Origin: JAEMQF01 sp049297615
GTDB taxonomy: Bacteria > Pseudomonadota > Gammaproteobacteria > Burkholderiales > Burkholderiaceae_C
Reading direction: 5' to 3'
NCBI GenBank assembly: GCA_049297615.1
Contig: JBAQUQ010000162.1
Location: forward strand, 1 to 22,548
DNA: 22,548 nucleotides
Each line of letters begins with the position of its first letter. Within the stretch, counting starts at the first letter, position 1. Positions 16,012 to 22,548 of this stretch are shown here, one piece after another. Below the pieces are notes generated by a model that was given only the letters and a program-made list of their open reading frames with translations, was not told the origin of the DNA and did no database searches. The translations under genes and the position numbers were made by a program.

Positions 16012-17228
16012 GTCAACTGACCTTCCACGCCTCGGACGCCTTGGATGCTCTGAATATAGAGCGCGGCCTGCCGGCGCGCGCGCGCGTCGAGTTCGAGCAG
16101 GGCATCGACACTGCCGGCGCTGGCTGGATCGCACTGGACCCGTTCCAGCGTTTGCGCGTTCACGGCGTGAATCTGGTCGAAACGAATGCGCCCGGCCAGG
16201 AATGCCGCCACCGCTTCTTCGTTCGCTGCGTTGAGCACGGCCGTGCTGCCCGGTGCAGCGCGCAAGGTGTCCCACGCGAGTTGCAGACTGGGGTAACGCG
16301 CGTGGTCAGGTGCTTCGAAGCCGAGCGTCCCCAGGGTCGAGAAATCGAGCTGTGAAGCGCCCGAGGTGATGCGCTCGGGAAAAGCCAGGCCGTAGGCGAT
16401 GGGCACGCGCATGTCGGGTGTTCCCAGTTGGGCCAGCACGGAATGGTCGCGGCACACGACCATCGAGTGCACGATGCTTTGCGGGTGGATCACGACGCGA
16501 ATCTGCTCCGGGGTCAAATCGAACAGCCAGCGCGCCTCGATGACTTCCAGCGCCTTGTTCATCATCGTCGCGGAGTCGACCGAGATCTTTCGCCCCATCA
16601 CCCAATTCGGGTGCGCGCAGGCCTGGTCGGGCGTGACCTCGCGCAGCGTCGCCGGTTCGCGCTCGCGAAACGGTCCGCCCGAGGCAGTGAGAATGATGTG
16701 ATCGATGCGTGCGCCCCACACGGAGCGGTCTTCGGGGAGGCACTGGAAGATCGCCGAATGTTCGCTGTCGATCGGCAGCAACTGCCCTCCACCGGCGCGC
16801 ACCGCCGCCATGAACAATGCGCCGCCGACCACGAGCGCTTCCTTGTTGGCCAGCAGCAAGCGTTTGCCCGCACGCGCGGCGGCCAAGCACGGGCCCAAGC
16901 CGGCTGCGCCGACGATGGCAGCCATGACGGTATCGACCTGGGGGTGGGAGGCCAGATCGCACAAGGCTTGCGCGCCGTGCAGGACTTCGGTGTGAATGCC
17001 TTGGGCGTGCAAGCGCGCTGCCAGCAAGCCCGCTTGGCCAGCGTCGCGCACGATCGCGCAGCGCGGCTTGCACGTCGCGATTTGCTCGAACAACAGGTCG
17101 ATGCGGCTGTGCGCCGACAGGGCGTAGACCTCAAAGCGCTCGGGGTGGCGTGCCACGACGTCCAGCGTATTGCAGCCCACCGAGCCGGTGGCGCCCAGAA
17201 TGCACAGTCGTTGACGTTGGGTGGCCAT
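16005..17228 (-). CDS. dxr: 1-deoxy-D-xylulose 5-phosphate reductoisomerase
   Basis: Dxr converts 1-deoxy-D-xylulose 5-phosphate to 2-C-methyl-D-erythritol 4-phosphate with NADPH. This is the committed step of the MEP isoprenoid pathway that ultimately feeds UppS. The 407-residue protein has the NADPH-binding GATGSVG (12-18), LLLANKEALVVGG, and metal ligands D154 and E156 in PIDSEHSAIFQ. The NWVMGRKISVDSATMMNKAL segment is followed by E228, and IHPQSIVHSM follows. The ATG at 17228 lies just before the nucleotide-binding strand. Upstream open sequence is a shadow of the cdsA gene end. It ends overlapping the rseP start. Confidence 0.97.
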   Translation of the reverse strand: MATQRQRLCILGATGSVGCNTLDVVARHPERFEVYALSAHSRIDLLFEQIATCKPRCAIVRDAGQAGLLAARLHAQGIHTEVLHGAQALCDLASHPQVDTVMAAIVGAAGLGPCLAAARAGKRLLLANKEALVVGGALFMAAVRAGGGQLLPIDSEHSAIFQCLPEDRSVWGARIDHIILTASGGPFREREPATLREVTPDQACAHPNWVMGRKISVDSATMMNKALEVIEARWLFDLTPEQIRVVIHPQSIVHSMVVCRDHSVLAQLGTPDMRVPIAYGLAFPERITSGASQLDFSTLGTLGFEAPDHARYPSLQLAWDTLRAAPGSTAVLNAANEEAVAAFLAGRIRFDQIHAVNAQTLERVQCDPASAGSVDALLELDARARRQAALYIQSIQGVRGVEGQLTC

Positions 17229-17262
17229 GATCTGAAGTCGAGTCGACGCGTTCAAGCAAGGC

Positions 17263-18090
17263 TCACAGCGAAGCAAATGCCAAGGCCGCCGGCACGACCG
17301 GCAGCAAGGCGTCGAAGCGATCGAGCACACCGCCATGGCCCGGCAACAGCTGGCTGCTGTCTTTCGCCCCGGCGCTGCGCTTGACGAGGGACTCGAACAG
17401 GTCGCCGACGACGCTCAGTGCGACCAGGAACACCACGACCAGGACCAGCCCCATGACACCGAGCCGCGCCCGCAGCAGTGTGAACAGGCTCGGCGAGTCC
17501 ATGGGAAAGGCGCGGTCCACGGCCAGCCAGGCGCCGGCCAGCACGAGCACGCCGACCATGCCGCTCCACACGCCCTCCCAACTCTTCCCCGGGCTGATGG
17601 CGGGTGCGAGCTTGCGCTTGCCCCAGGCACGACCGCCGAAATAGGCCGCGATGTCTGCCATCCAGACCACGCAACAGATCGACAGCAGGAAATTGACGCC
17701 CACGGCACGCGCATTGACGATGGCCAGCCAAGCCAAGCCGAGCAGGACCACACCGATCAGCCAGCGCAGCGCAGGAGGGTGCACCGCCCAGGCGGCGATA
17801 CCGGCACGCAGTGCCCAGGCGCCGCCCAGGGCCCACAACAGCAGCGCCGCCCACCAGCCTGGCGCCGCGCCGCCCCAGCCCAGCGCAAAAGCCGCAACGC
17901 CAGCAAGGGCCAGCGCAACAGCCAGTGCCAGTGAAAGCGAGCCCGCACCGTTCAATCGACCCCATTCCCAGGCCGCCGCGGCGATCAACAGCAGCGTGAA
18001 AGCGGCGAACGGCCACGCCGATGCGGCGAGCAAGGCGCTCACCAGCACGGCCATCAATACCAGCGCCGTGATGATTCGCTGCTTGAGCAT
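17263..18090 (-). CDS. cdsA: Phosphatidate cytidylyltransferase (CDP-diacylglycerol synthase)
   Basis: CdsA makes CDP-diacylglycerol from CTP and phosphatidic acid in the inner membrane, supplying all phospholipid head-group branches. The 275-residue protein is almost entirely hydrophobic, with about seven or eight membrane segments. It carries the family signature at 234-260: Ser-Leu-x-Lys-Arg, then Lys-Asp, then LPGHGGVLDRFD. An upstream cytoplasmic segment AISPGKSWEG (164-173) is also typical. The ATG at 18090 sits 6 bases past the uppS stop, and MLKQRIITAL is the usual family beginning. Clustering with uppS and dxr is conserved. Confidence 0.95.
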   Translation of the reverse strand: MLKQRIITALVLMAVLVSALLAASAWPFAAFTLLLIAAAAWEWGRLNGAGSLSLALAVALALAGVAAFALGWGGAAPGWWAALLLWALGGAWALRAGIAAWAVHPPALRWLIGVVLLGLAWLAIVNARAVGVNFLLSICCVVWMADIAAYFGGRAWGKRKLAPAISPGKSWEGVWSGMVGVLVLAGAWLAVDRAFPMDSPSLFTLLRARLGVMGLVLVVVFLVALSVVGDLFESLVKRSAGAKDSSQLLPGHGGVLDRFDALLPVVPAALAFASL

Positions 18091-18096
18091 GGGGTC

Positions 18097-18840
18097 TCAG
18101 GCGCCCGGCGCGGTGCTGCTGGCCAGGCCGGGCACCTGGTCCTTCGCGCCGCCGAAGCGGCGCTCGCGCCGCGCGAAATCGGCCAGCGCCGCGTCGAGCT
18201 GGGCCGCGTCGAAATCGGGCCACAAGCAATCGGTGAACACGAATTCGGCGTACGCCGCCTGCCAGAGCAGAAAGTTGCTGATACGCTGTTCGCCGCCGGT
18301 GCGGATGAAAAGATCGGGGTCTGGAGCGTAGCTCAGCGACAGGTAGCGCGCCAGCATCGCCTCGTCCAGCGCATCGGCGCTCACGCCGTCGCGCATGGCC
18401 TTGGCGCAGGCTTGCACGATGTCCCAGCGCCCGCCGTAGCTGAAGGCCACCGTGAGCGTGATTCGCTTGTTGTCGCGGGTCAGCGATTCGGCGTGGTCCC
18501 AGGCGGCGCGCAGGCGCTGCGAGAGGCGATCCCGATCGCCGACGATGCGGATGCGAACACCGGCGTCGTGGAGTTGGTTCAGGTATTTCGCCACCGCAAC
18601 GGGCACCAAGTCCATCAAGCCGGACACTTCGTCGGCGCTGCGTTTCCAGTTCTCCGACGAGAACGCATAGATGGTGAGGAAATCGATGCCGCGGTCGGCG
18701 CAGGCGAGAACTGTCTTGACGACGGTCTCGACGCCGCGCTTGTGGCCGAAAAAGCGCGGCATGAAGCGCCGGTTCGCCCAGCGGCCGTTGCCGTCCATCA
18801 CGATGGCGACATGGCGCGGAATGGCGTCCTTGGAATCCAC
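18097..18840 (-). CDS. uppS: Undecaprenyl diphosphate synthase (cis-prenyltransferase)
   Basis: UppS extends farnesyl diphosphate with isopentenyl units to undecaprenyl diphosphate, the lipid carrier for peptidoglycan and O-antigen. The 247-residue product has catalytic D16 in HVAIVMDGNGRWA, the FSSENWKR substrate motif (60-67), and DPDLFIRTGGEQRISNFLLW near the C-terminus. No ATG lies close to the conserved start, so a GTG at 18840 (VDSKDAIPRHVAI) is chosen. It gives a normal length and a 46-base gap from the frr stop. There is no clear ribosome-binding site, so this start is less certain than the gene itself. Confidence 0.94.
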   Translation of the reverse strand: MDSKDAIPRHVAIVMDGNGRWANRRFMPRFFGHKRGVETVVKTVLACADRGIDFLTIYAFSSENWKRSADEVSGLMDLVPVAVAKYLNQLHDAGVRIRIVGDRDRLSQRLRAAWDHAESLTRDNKRITLTVAFSYGGRWDIVQACAKAMRDGVSADALDEAMLARYLSLSYAPDPDLFIRTGGEQRISNFLLWQAAYAEFVFTDCLWPDFDAAQLDAALADFARRERRFGGAKDQVPGLASSTAPGA

Positions 18841-18886
18841 GAAATGGAGCTGCGCAGTGTGTCGGTGCAGGGTCGGAGCCGACGCC

Positions 18887-19447
18887 TCAGACCGCCAGGA
18901 TCTCGGCTTCCTTGGCGCCGACAAGGCGATCGATCTCGGCCACGGTCCGGTCGGTGAGCTTTTGCAGTTCATCCAGCGAACGTCTCTCCTCGTCTTCGGA
19001 GATGGCCTTGTCCTTGAGCAGCCGCTTGGCATGCTCGTTGCCCTCGCGGCGCAGATTGCGCGCGGCGATGCGCGCCTCTTCGCCGGCATGGCGCACCACC
19101 TTGGTCAAATCCTTGCGCCGCTCTTCGGTCAGCGCGGGCATCGGCACGCGCAGCAAATCGCCCTGCGCCGACGGATTCAGACCGAGATCGGATTCGCGAA
19201 TCGCTTTCTCGATCTTCGCCCCCATGCCCTTCTCCCAAGGCTGCACGCTGATGGTTCGTGCGTCGAGCAGTGTCACGCTGGCCACCTGGCTGATCGGCAC
19301 CGGTGAGCCGTAATAGTCGACATGCACCTGGTCGAGGATTCCCGGGTGAGCCCGGCCGGTGCGGATTTTCTGCAGCTCGCCCTTGAAAGACTCGAGCGTT
19401 CGCGCCATCTTTGTTTCTGCGGTCTTCTTGATCTCCGCCAGGCTCAT
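18887..19447 (-). CDS. frr: Ribosome recycling factor
   Basis: Ribosome recycling factor works with EF-G to split post-termination ribosomes. The 186-residue length is standard (E. coli 185). Typical segments include ARTLESFKGELQKIRTGRAHP, YYGSPVPISQVASV, QPWEKGMGAKIEKAI, and the long C-terminal helical arm EERRKDLTKVVR through EDEERRSLDELQKLTD. The ATG at 19447 follows an excellent AAGGAG ribosome-binding site about 7 bases upstream. It lies 10 bases past the pyrH stop, so the two are very likely co-transcribed. Confidence 0.98.
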   Translation of the reverse strand: MSLAEIKKTAETKMARTLESFKGELQKIRTGRAHPGILDQVHVDYYGSPVPISQVASVTLLDARTISVQPWEKGMGAKIEKAIRESDLGLNPSAQGDLLRVPMPALTEERRKDLTKVVRHAGEEARIAARNLRREGNEHAKRLLKDKAISEDEERRSLDELQKLTDRTVAEIDRLVGAKEAEILAV

Positions 19448-19457
19448 GGGGCTCTCC

Positions 19458-20168
19458 TTAGACGTGGACCAGGGTGCCTTCGTCTTCGCCCAGCACGACA
19501 CGCTTGAGTGCACCGGGCTTGGATATGCTGAACACCTTGATGGGCAATTTCTGGTCGCGGCACAGCGCAAACGCAGTTGCATCCAGCACTTGAAGATTCT
19601 TGGCGAGGGCTTCGTCGAAGCTGATTTCGCGGAAGCGCTTTGCGTTCGGGTCCTTCTTCGGGTCGGCGCTGTAAACGCCGTCGACCTTGGTCGCTTTGAG
19701 CACGATCTGCGCGCCGATCTCGGCGCCGCGCAAGGCCGCAGCGGTGTCGGTCGTGAAGAAGGGGTTGCCGGTGCCGGCAGCAAACACGACGACCTTGCCC
19801 TCTTCCAGGTACTGCAGCGCCTTGGGTCTCACATAGGGTTCGACGACCTGTTCGATGGCAATCGCCGACATGACACGTGCCACCATGCCCTCCTGGCGCA
19901 TCGTATCGGCCAGCGCCAGTGCGTTCATGACGGTGGCGAGCATGCCCATGTAGTCGGCCGTGGCACGGTCCATTCCCACCGAGCCCCCGGCGATGCCACG
20001 AAAGATGTTGCCCCCGCCGATGACCACGGCCACCTCGACGCCCAGCTTGGTGACGTCCTGGACCTCGCGCACCATGCGCACGATCGTGGCACGGTTGATG
20101 CCATAGGCATCCTCGCCCATCAGGGCTTCTCCCGAGAGCTTGAGCAGAATGCGCTTGAACGCGGGCAT
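19458..20168 (-). CDS. pyrH: UMP kinase
   Basis: PyrH phosphorylates UMP to UDP with ATP, and belongs to the amino-acid-kinase fold family rather than the usual nucleoside monophosphate kinases. The 236-residue protein has KLSGEAL (10-16), VIGGGNIFRG, a GMLATVMNALAL stretch, and TGNPFFTTDTAAALRGAEI. All are standard for bacterial UMP kinases, which are hexamers regulated by GTP and UTP. The ATG at 20168 has GGAG about 8 bases upstream, and conserved sequence starts within a few residues. It is placed between tsf and frr as in most bacteria. Confidence 0.98.
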   Translation of the reverse strand: MPAFKRILLKLSGEALMGEDAYGINRATIVRMVREVQDVTKLGVEVAVVIGGGNIFRGIAGGSVGMDRATADYMGMLATVMNALALADTMRQEGMVARVMSAIAIEQVVEPYVRPKALQYLEEGKVVVFAAGTGNPFFTTDTAAALRGAEIGAQIVLKATKVDGVYSADPKKDPNAKRFREISFDEALAKNLQVLDATAFALCRDQKLPIKVFSISKPGALKRVVLGEDEGTLVHV

Positions 20169-20279
20169 GCGGCGAACTCCCTTGAATGGACGTCTGTTGC
20201 CTGAGGCGACACCGAGTCTAACTTCGGGCCAGGCCTTGCCTACCATTGCGTGACGCGCCTGCGGGCAAGCCCGAATGCG

Positions 20280-21200
20280 TCAGGCGTTGCGCGCCGCCGC
20301 CACCTGGGCGGCCACTTCGGCGGCGAAATCGTCGGTCTTCTTCTCGATGCCTTCGCCCACCACGTAGAGCGTGAACGCCTTGATCTGGGTGGCGCGCTCC
20401 TGAAGCATTTTCTCGACGCTTTGTTTGTCGTTCTTGACGAAGGCCTGGTTGAACAGGCTCATTTCTTTCAGGAACTTCTGCACCGAGCCTTCGACACGCT
20501 TGGCCACGAGATCGGCAGACTGGACCGGCTTGCCGTCCAGCTTCGCCTTTTCGGCGTCGTCGGCCGCCTTCATCGTCGCGATGTTGCGCTCCCTGAGGAT
20601 CAGCGCCGCGGGCACGTCGGCCGCCGCCAGCGCCACCGGCTTCATCGCCGCAACGTGCATCGCGACATCCTTCGCGGCAACATCGTCCCCGCTGAACTCC
20701 ACGATCACGCCGATGCGCGTGCCGTGCAGGTAGTGGGCGAGCTTGCCGCCCCCGGCATAGCGCTTGAAGCGGCGGATCGCCATGTTCTCGCCGATCTTGC
20801 CGACCAAGCCTTTGCGCACGTCTTCCACACTCGGGCCGAAGCCGTCCTGGCTGTGCGGCAAAGCGCCGAGCGCGGCGAGGTCGGCGGGATCGGCACGGGC
20901 CACCAAATCGGCGCAGGCCTGAGTGAATGCGAGGAAGGATTCGTTCTTCGTCACGAAATCGGTCTCGCAATTGACTTCGACCAAGGCACCCGTGCTGCCG
21001 CGCACGCTCGCCGCGACCACACCCTCGGCGGCAATGCGCGACGCCGCTTTGCCGGCCTTGTTGCCGAGCTTGACACGCAGCAATTCTTCGGCGCGATCCA
21101 TGTTGCCATCCGCCTCGGTGAGCGCCTTCTTGCACTCCATCATGGGCGCGTCGGTCTTGGCACGCAGTTCGCCGACCATGCTTGCAGTGATTGCGGGCAT
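20280..21200 (-). CDS. tsf: Translation elongation factor Ts
   Basis: EF-Ts exchanges GDP for GTP on EF-Tu. The 306-residue protein begins with the ubiquitin-associated-like N-terminal domain (ITASMVGELRAKTDAPMMEC, 4-23). It contains the nucleotide-exchange motif TDFVTKNE (80-87), where Asp-Phe act on EF-Tu. The core and coiled-coil domains follow. The ATG at 21200 is preceded by a strong AAAGGAG site. It lies 117 bases after rpsB, with a terminator-like hairpin between them, so its expression is probably set partly by read-through. Confidence 0.98.
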   Translation of the reverse strand: MPAITASMVGELRAKTDAPMMECKKALTEADGNMDRAEELLRVKLGNKAGKAASRIAAEGVVAASVRGSTGALVEVNCETDFVTKNESFLAFTQACADLVARADPADLAALGALPHSQDGFGPSVEDVRKGLVGKIGENMAIRRFKRYAGGGKLAHYLHGTRIGVIVEFSGDDVAAKDVAMHVAAMKPVALAAADVPAALILRERNIATMKAADDAEKAKLDGKPVQSADLVAKRVEGSVQKFLKEMSLFNQAFVKNDKQSVEKMLQERATQIKAFTLYVVGEGIEKKTDDFAAEVAAQVAAARNA

Positions 21201-21259
21201 TCGTTTTTCTCCTTTGGATTCGCAGACTCTCCACAGCTGTCGGCGAATCATCGTCATGG

Positions 21260-21283
21260 AAAAAAGGGGCTGTGCCAGCCCCT
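21260..21283 (-). terminator. Intrinsic terminator/attenuator between rpsB and tsf
   Basis: On the minus strand a perfect 8-bp stem (AGGGGCTG / CAGCCCCT, loop GCA) is followed by TTTTT, forming a textbook Rho-independent terminator. It lies 35 bases after the rpsB stop and 59 before the tsf start. Because tsf is normally co-transcribed with rpsB, it probably works as a partial terminator that keeps EF-Ts lower than S2. A second small stem (CCCC/GGGG, 21291-21303) lies just ahead of it. Confidence 0.8.
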
Positions 21284-21317
21284 GTCCAGACCCCGATTCG
21301 GGGCGTGGATCGACGTT

Positions 21318-22064
21318 TCAAACGTGCTCGTCGACCTCGACGAATTCGTCGCCCTGCGGCGCCACCGCGTGCACGACTTCATTCATGGCATTGGCCTTGC
21401 CTTCGAGCACCGCATCGGCCACGGCGCGGGCATACAGCGCCAGCGCCTTGCTCGAGTCGTCGTTGCCGGGGATGACGTAGTCGATGCCTTCGGGCGAGTG
21501 GTTCGAATCGACGACGCCGATGATGGGGATGCGCAGTTTCTTGGCCTCAGCCACGGCGATCTTGTGGTAACCCACGTCGATCACGAACATCGCATCGGGC
21601 AAGGCGTTCATGTCCTGGATTCCGCCGATGTCTTTTTCGAGCTTGGCCAGTTCACGCTGGAACATCAGCGCCTCTTTCTTGATGCGGATCTCGGTGCCCG
21701 CGTCAATTTGCGCCTGCATGTCCTTGAGCTTTTTCAGCGACGCCTTGACGGTCTTGAAATTGGTCATCATGCCGCCCAGCCAACGCTGGTCGACGAAGGG
21801 CATGCCGGCGCGCTTGGCTTCCATCGCCACGACGTCGCGAGCCTGGCGCTTCGTGCCGATCATCAGCACCGTGCCGCGCTTGGAGGCTATCTGGCGCACG
21901 AACTTCATCGCGTCCTGGAACAGGGGCAGCGTCTTTTCCAGGTTGATGATGTGGATCTTGTTGCGATGGCCGTAAATATACGGGGCCATCTTGGGGTGCC
22001 AGAAGCGCGTTTGATGTCCGAAATGGACGCCGGCCTCCAGCATTTCACGCATCGTGATCGTCAT
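21318..22064 (-). CDS. rpsB: Small ribosomal subunit protein S2
   Basis: S2 is a late-assembling 30S subunit protein needed for binding of S1. The 248-residue protein has the conserved N-terminus TMREMLEAGVHFGHQTRFWHP, then MAPYIYGHRNKIHIINLEKT. It also has VLMIGTKRQARDVV, DQRWLGGMMTNF and the C-terminal NHSPEGIDYVIPGNDDS segment. The ATG at 22064 has TTTGGAG about 6 bases upstream. It is the first gene of the long minus-strand cluster. A 213-base region separates it from the divergent amidase gene, with a structured leader. In gammaproteobacteria S2 represses its own mRNA through the leader. Confidence 0.98.
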   Translation of the reverse strand: MTITMREMLEAGVHFGHQTRFWHPKMAPYIYGHRNKIHIINLEKTLPLFQDAMKFVRQIASKRGTVLMIGTKRQARDVVAMEAKRAGMPFVDQRWLGGMMTNFKTVKASLKKLKDMQAQIDAGTEIRIKKEALMFQRELAKLEKDIGGIQDMNALPDAMFVIDVGYHKIAVAEAKKLRIPIIGVVDSNHSPEGIDYVIPGNDDSSKALALYARAVADAVLEGKANAMNEVVHAVAPQGDEFVEVDEHV

Positions 22065-22112
22065 GTGGACTCCAAAGGTTGGTTCTAGAATCCGGCTTCA
22101 ATCGTTACGCGG

Positions 22113-22143
22113 TGCTTGGCACCAGCAAGCTGGCTGGCAAGCA
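22113..22143 (-). promoter_or_regulatory. Imperfect hairpin in the rpsB leader
   Basis: Upstream of rpsB, TGCTTG and CAAGCA (plus-strand order) form a 6-bp outer stem around an inner CCAGC/GCTGG stem, in the stretch expected to be 5' untranslated RNA. This could be an S2-binding autoregulatory site like that in E. coli, but no match to a named RNA family is shown. A TATAGC sequence on the minus strand (22213-22218) is a possible -10 for rpsB, without a good -35. Confidence 0.3.
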
Positions 22144-22277
22144 CTGGCAACGACACCTTTTGATTGCCGGATTCGCGTCTCGTCTGTCCGAGGCCCGATG
22201 CACAACGTTCACGCTATACGACTGACGGCAACGTACGGCATCGCACCCAGATAAACCGGCGGAGTGTATCACCCACC

Positions 22278-22548
22278 ATGACACGCGACCTCACTGCGGC
22301 ACGTCAGGACATTTCGGCAATGCGGCGCAGCGCCGCATCCATGATGGAGGAGAGCATCGCCGCGAGCGCAGCACCGGCCAGCGCCAAAGCCTTTCTCAGC
22401 ACCAGCTTGGGCATCGCGCGAGCCGTGGCCGGCGGCGTCGACGCGGCGCTCGGCCTCGGCGCACCCCTGCCCCCGCTCGCCGGCCTGGCCTTGAGCCTCA
22501 AGGATTTGTTCGACGTGCACGGCGAAGTCACGGCGGCCGGCTCGGTGG
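22278..22548 (+). CDS. Amidase-signature family enzyme, N-terminal part (partial)
   Basis: An open frame of 90 codons starts at the ATG at 22278 and runs off the window without a stop. The residues around 72-88 (LAGLALSLKDLFDVHGEV, followed by TAAGS) match the amidase-signature motif. That motif's Lys, in LSLKDLFDV, is the catalytic lysine of the Ser-cisSer-Lys triad. Enzymes of this family hydrolyse amides and include GatA and indoleacetamide hydrolases; the substrate cannot be told from the N-terminus. A GGAG sequence lies 13 bases upstream, slightly far for a ribosome-binding site. The gene is divergent from rpsB. Confidence 0.8.
   Translation, partial: MTRDLTAARQDISAMRRSAASMMEESIAASAAPASAKAFLSTSLGIARAVAGGVDAALGLGAPLPPLAGLALSLKDLFDVHGEVTAAGSV

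Noticed and set aside
20169..20279. Small CGGGC/GCCCG hairpin after the tsf stop as a terminator
   Set aside because: Only a 5-bp stem with no T-tract, inside a cluster whose next gene (pyrH) is expected to be co-transcribed.
1..22548. CRISPR arrays, tRNA or rRNA genes, prophage or defence genes
   Set aside because: I saw no regularly spaced repeats, no tRNA-like cloverleaf or rRNA sequence, and no phage or recognisable defence genes. Apart from the first 0.9 kb the window is conserved core chromosome.

Overview
The window looks like a stretch of a high-GC betaproteobacterial chromosome, most likely order Burkholderiales. The reasons are the gene order (rpsB-tsf-pyrH-frr-uppS-cdsA-dxr-rseP-bamA-skp-lpxD-fabZ-lpxA-lpxB-rnhB-RNA methyltransferase), the character of the proteins, and GC-rich third codon positions throughout the housekeeping genes. 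The genus cannot be fixed from sequence reading alone.

Layout. (a) 1-603: a short accessory patch. It holds the left end of an IS3-type insertion sequence cut by the window edge, a small unrecognised membrane protein with lower-GC codons, a perfect hairpin and a 13-bp tandem repeat. (b) 604-819: a small ribbon-helix-helix (BrnA/CopG-like) antitoxin-type protein with no visible toxin partner. (c) 919-4340: ppsA (PEP synthase) divergent from ppsR, its regulatory kinase/phosphorylase, with a 12-bp palindrome between them. (d) 4445-6887: a two-HKD-domain cardiolipin synthase-like phospholipase D, then a frameshifted remnant of a small secreted protein, then an intact glycine-zipper envelope protein. 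(e) 6866-22064: sixteen consecutive genes, all on the minus strand, read from rpsB down to a SpoU/TrmH-family RNA methyltransferase. (f) 22278-22548: the start of an amidase-signature enzyme, divergent from rpsB and cut by the window end.

How the genes fit together. The minus-strand cluster begins with translation (ribosomal protein S2, EF-Ts, ribosome recycling factor) and UMP kinase. It moves to undecaprenyl-diphosphate and CDP-diacylglycerol synthesis and the MEP isoprenoid step Dxr, then to envelope surveillance (RseP) and outer-membrane protein assembly (BamA, Skp), then to lipid A and fatty-acid synthesis (LpxD, FabZ, LpxA, LpxB), and ends with RNase HII and the methyltransferase. Several junctions overlap or nearly touch (dxr/rseP, bamA/skp, lpxD/fabZ, lpxB/rnhB), as expected for a co-transcribed, translationally coupled cluster. 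An intrinsic-terminator-like hairpin between rpsB and tsf probably attenuates read-through.

I did not find a convincing previously undescribed system. Most of the window is conserved core chromosome. The points most worth a second look are the orphan antitoxin-like gene beside IS debris, the decayed secreted-protein gene upstream of the glycine-zipper gene, the palindrome between ppsA and ppsR, the rpsB leader and rpsB-tsf hairpins, and a Gly-to-Ala change in the BamA loop-6 motif.
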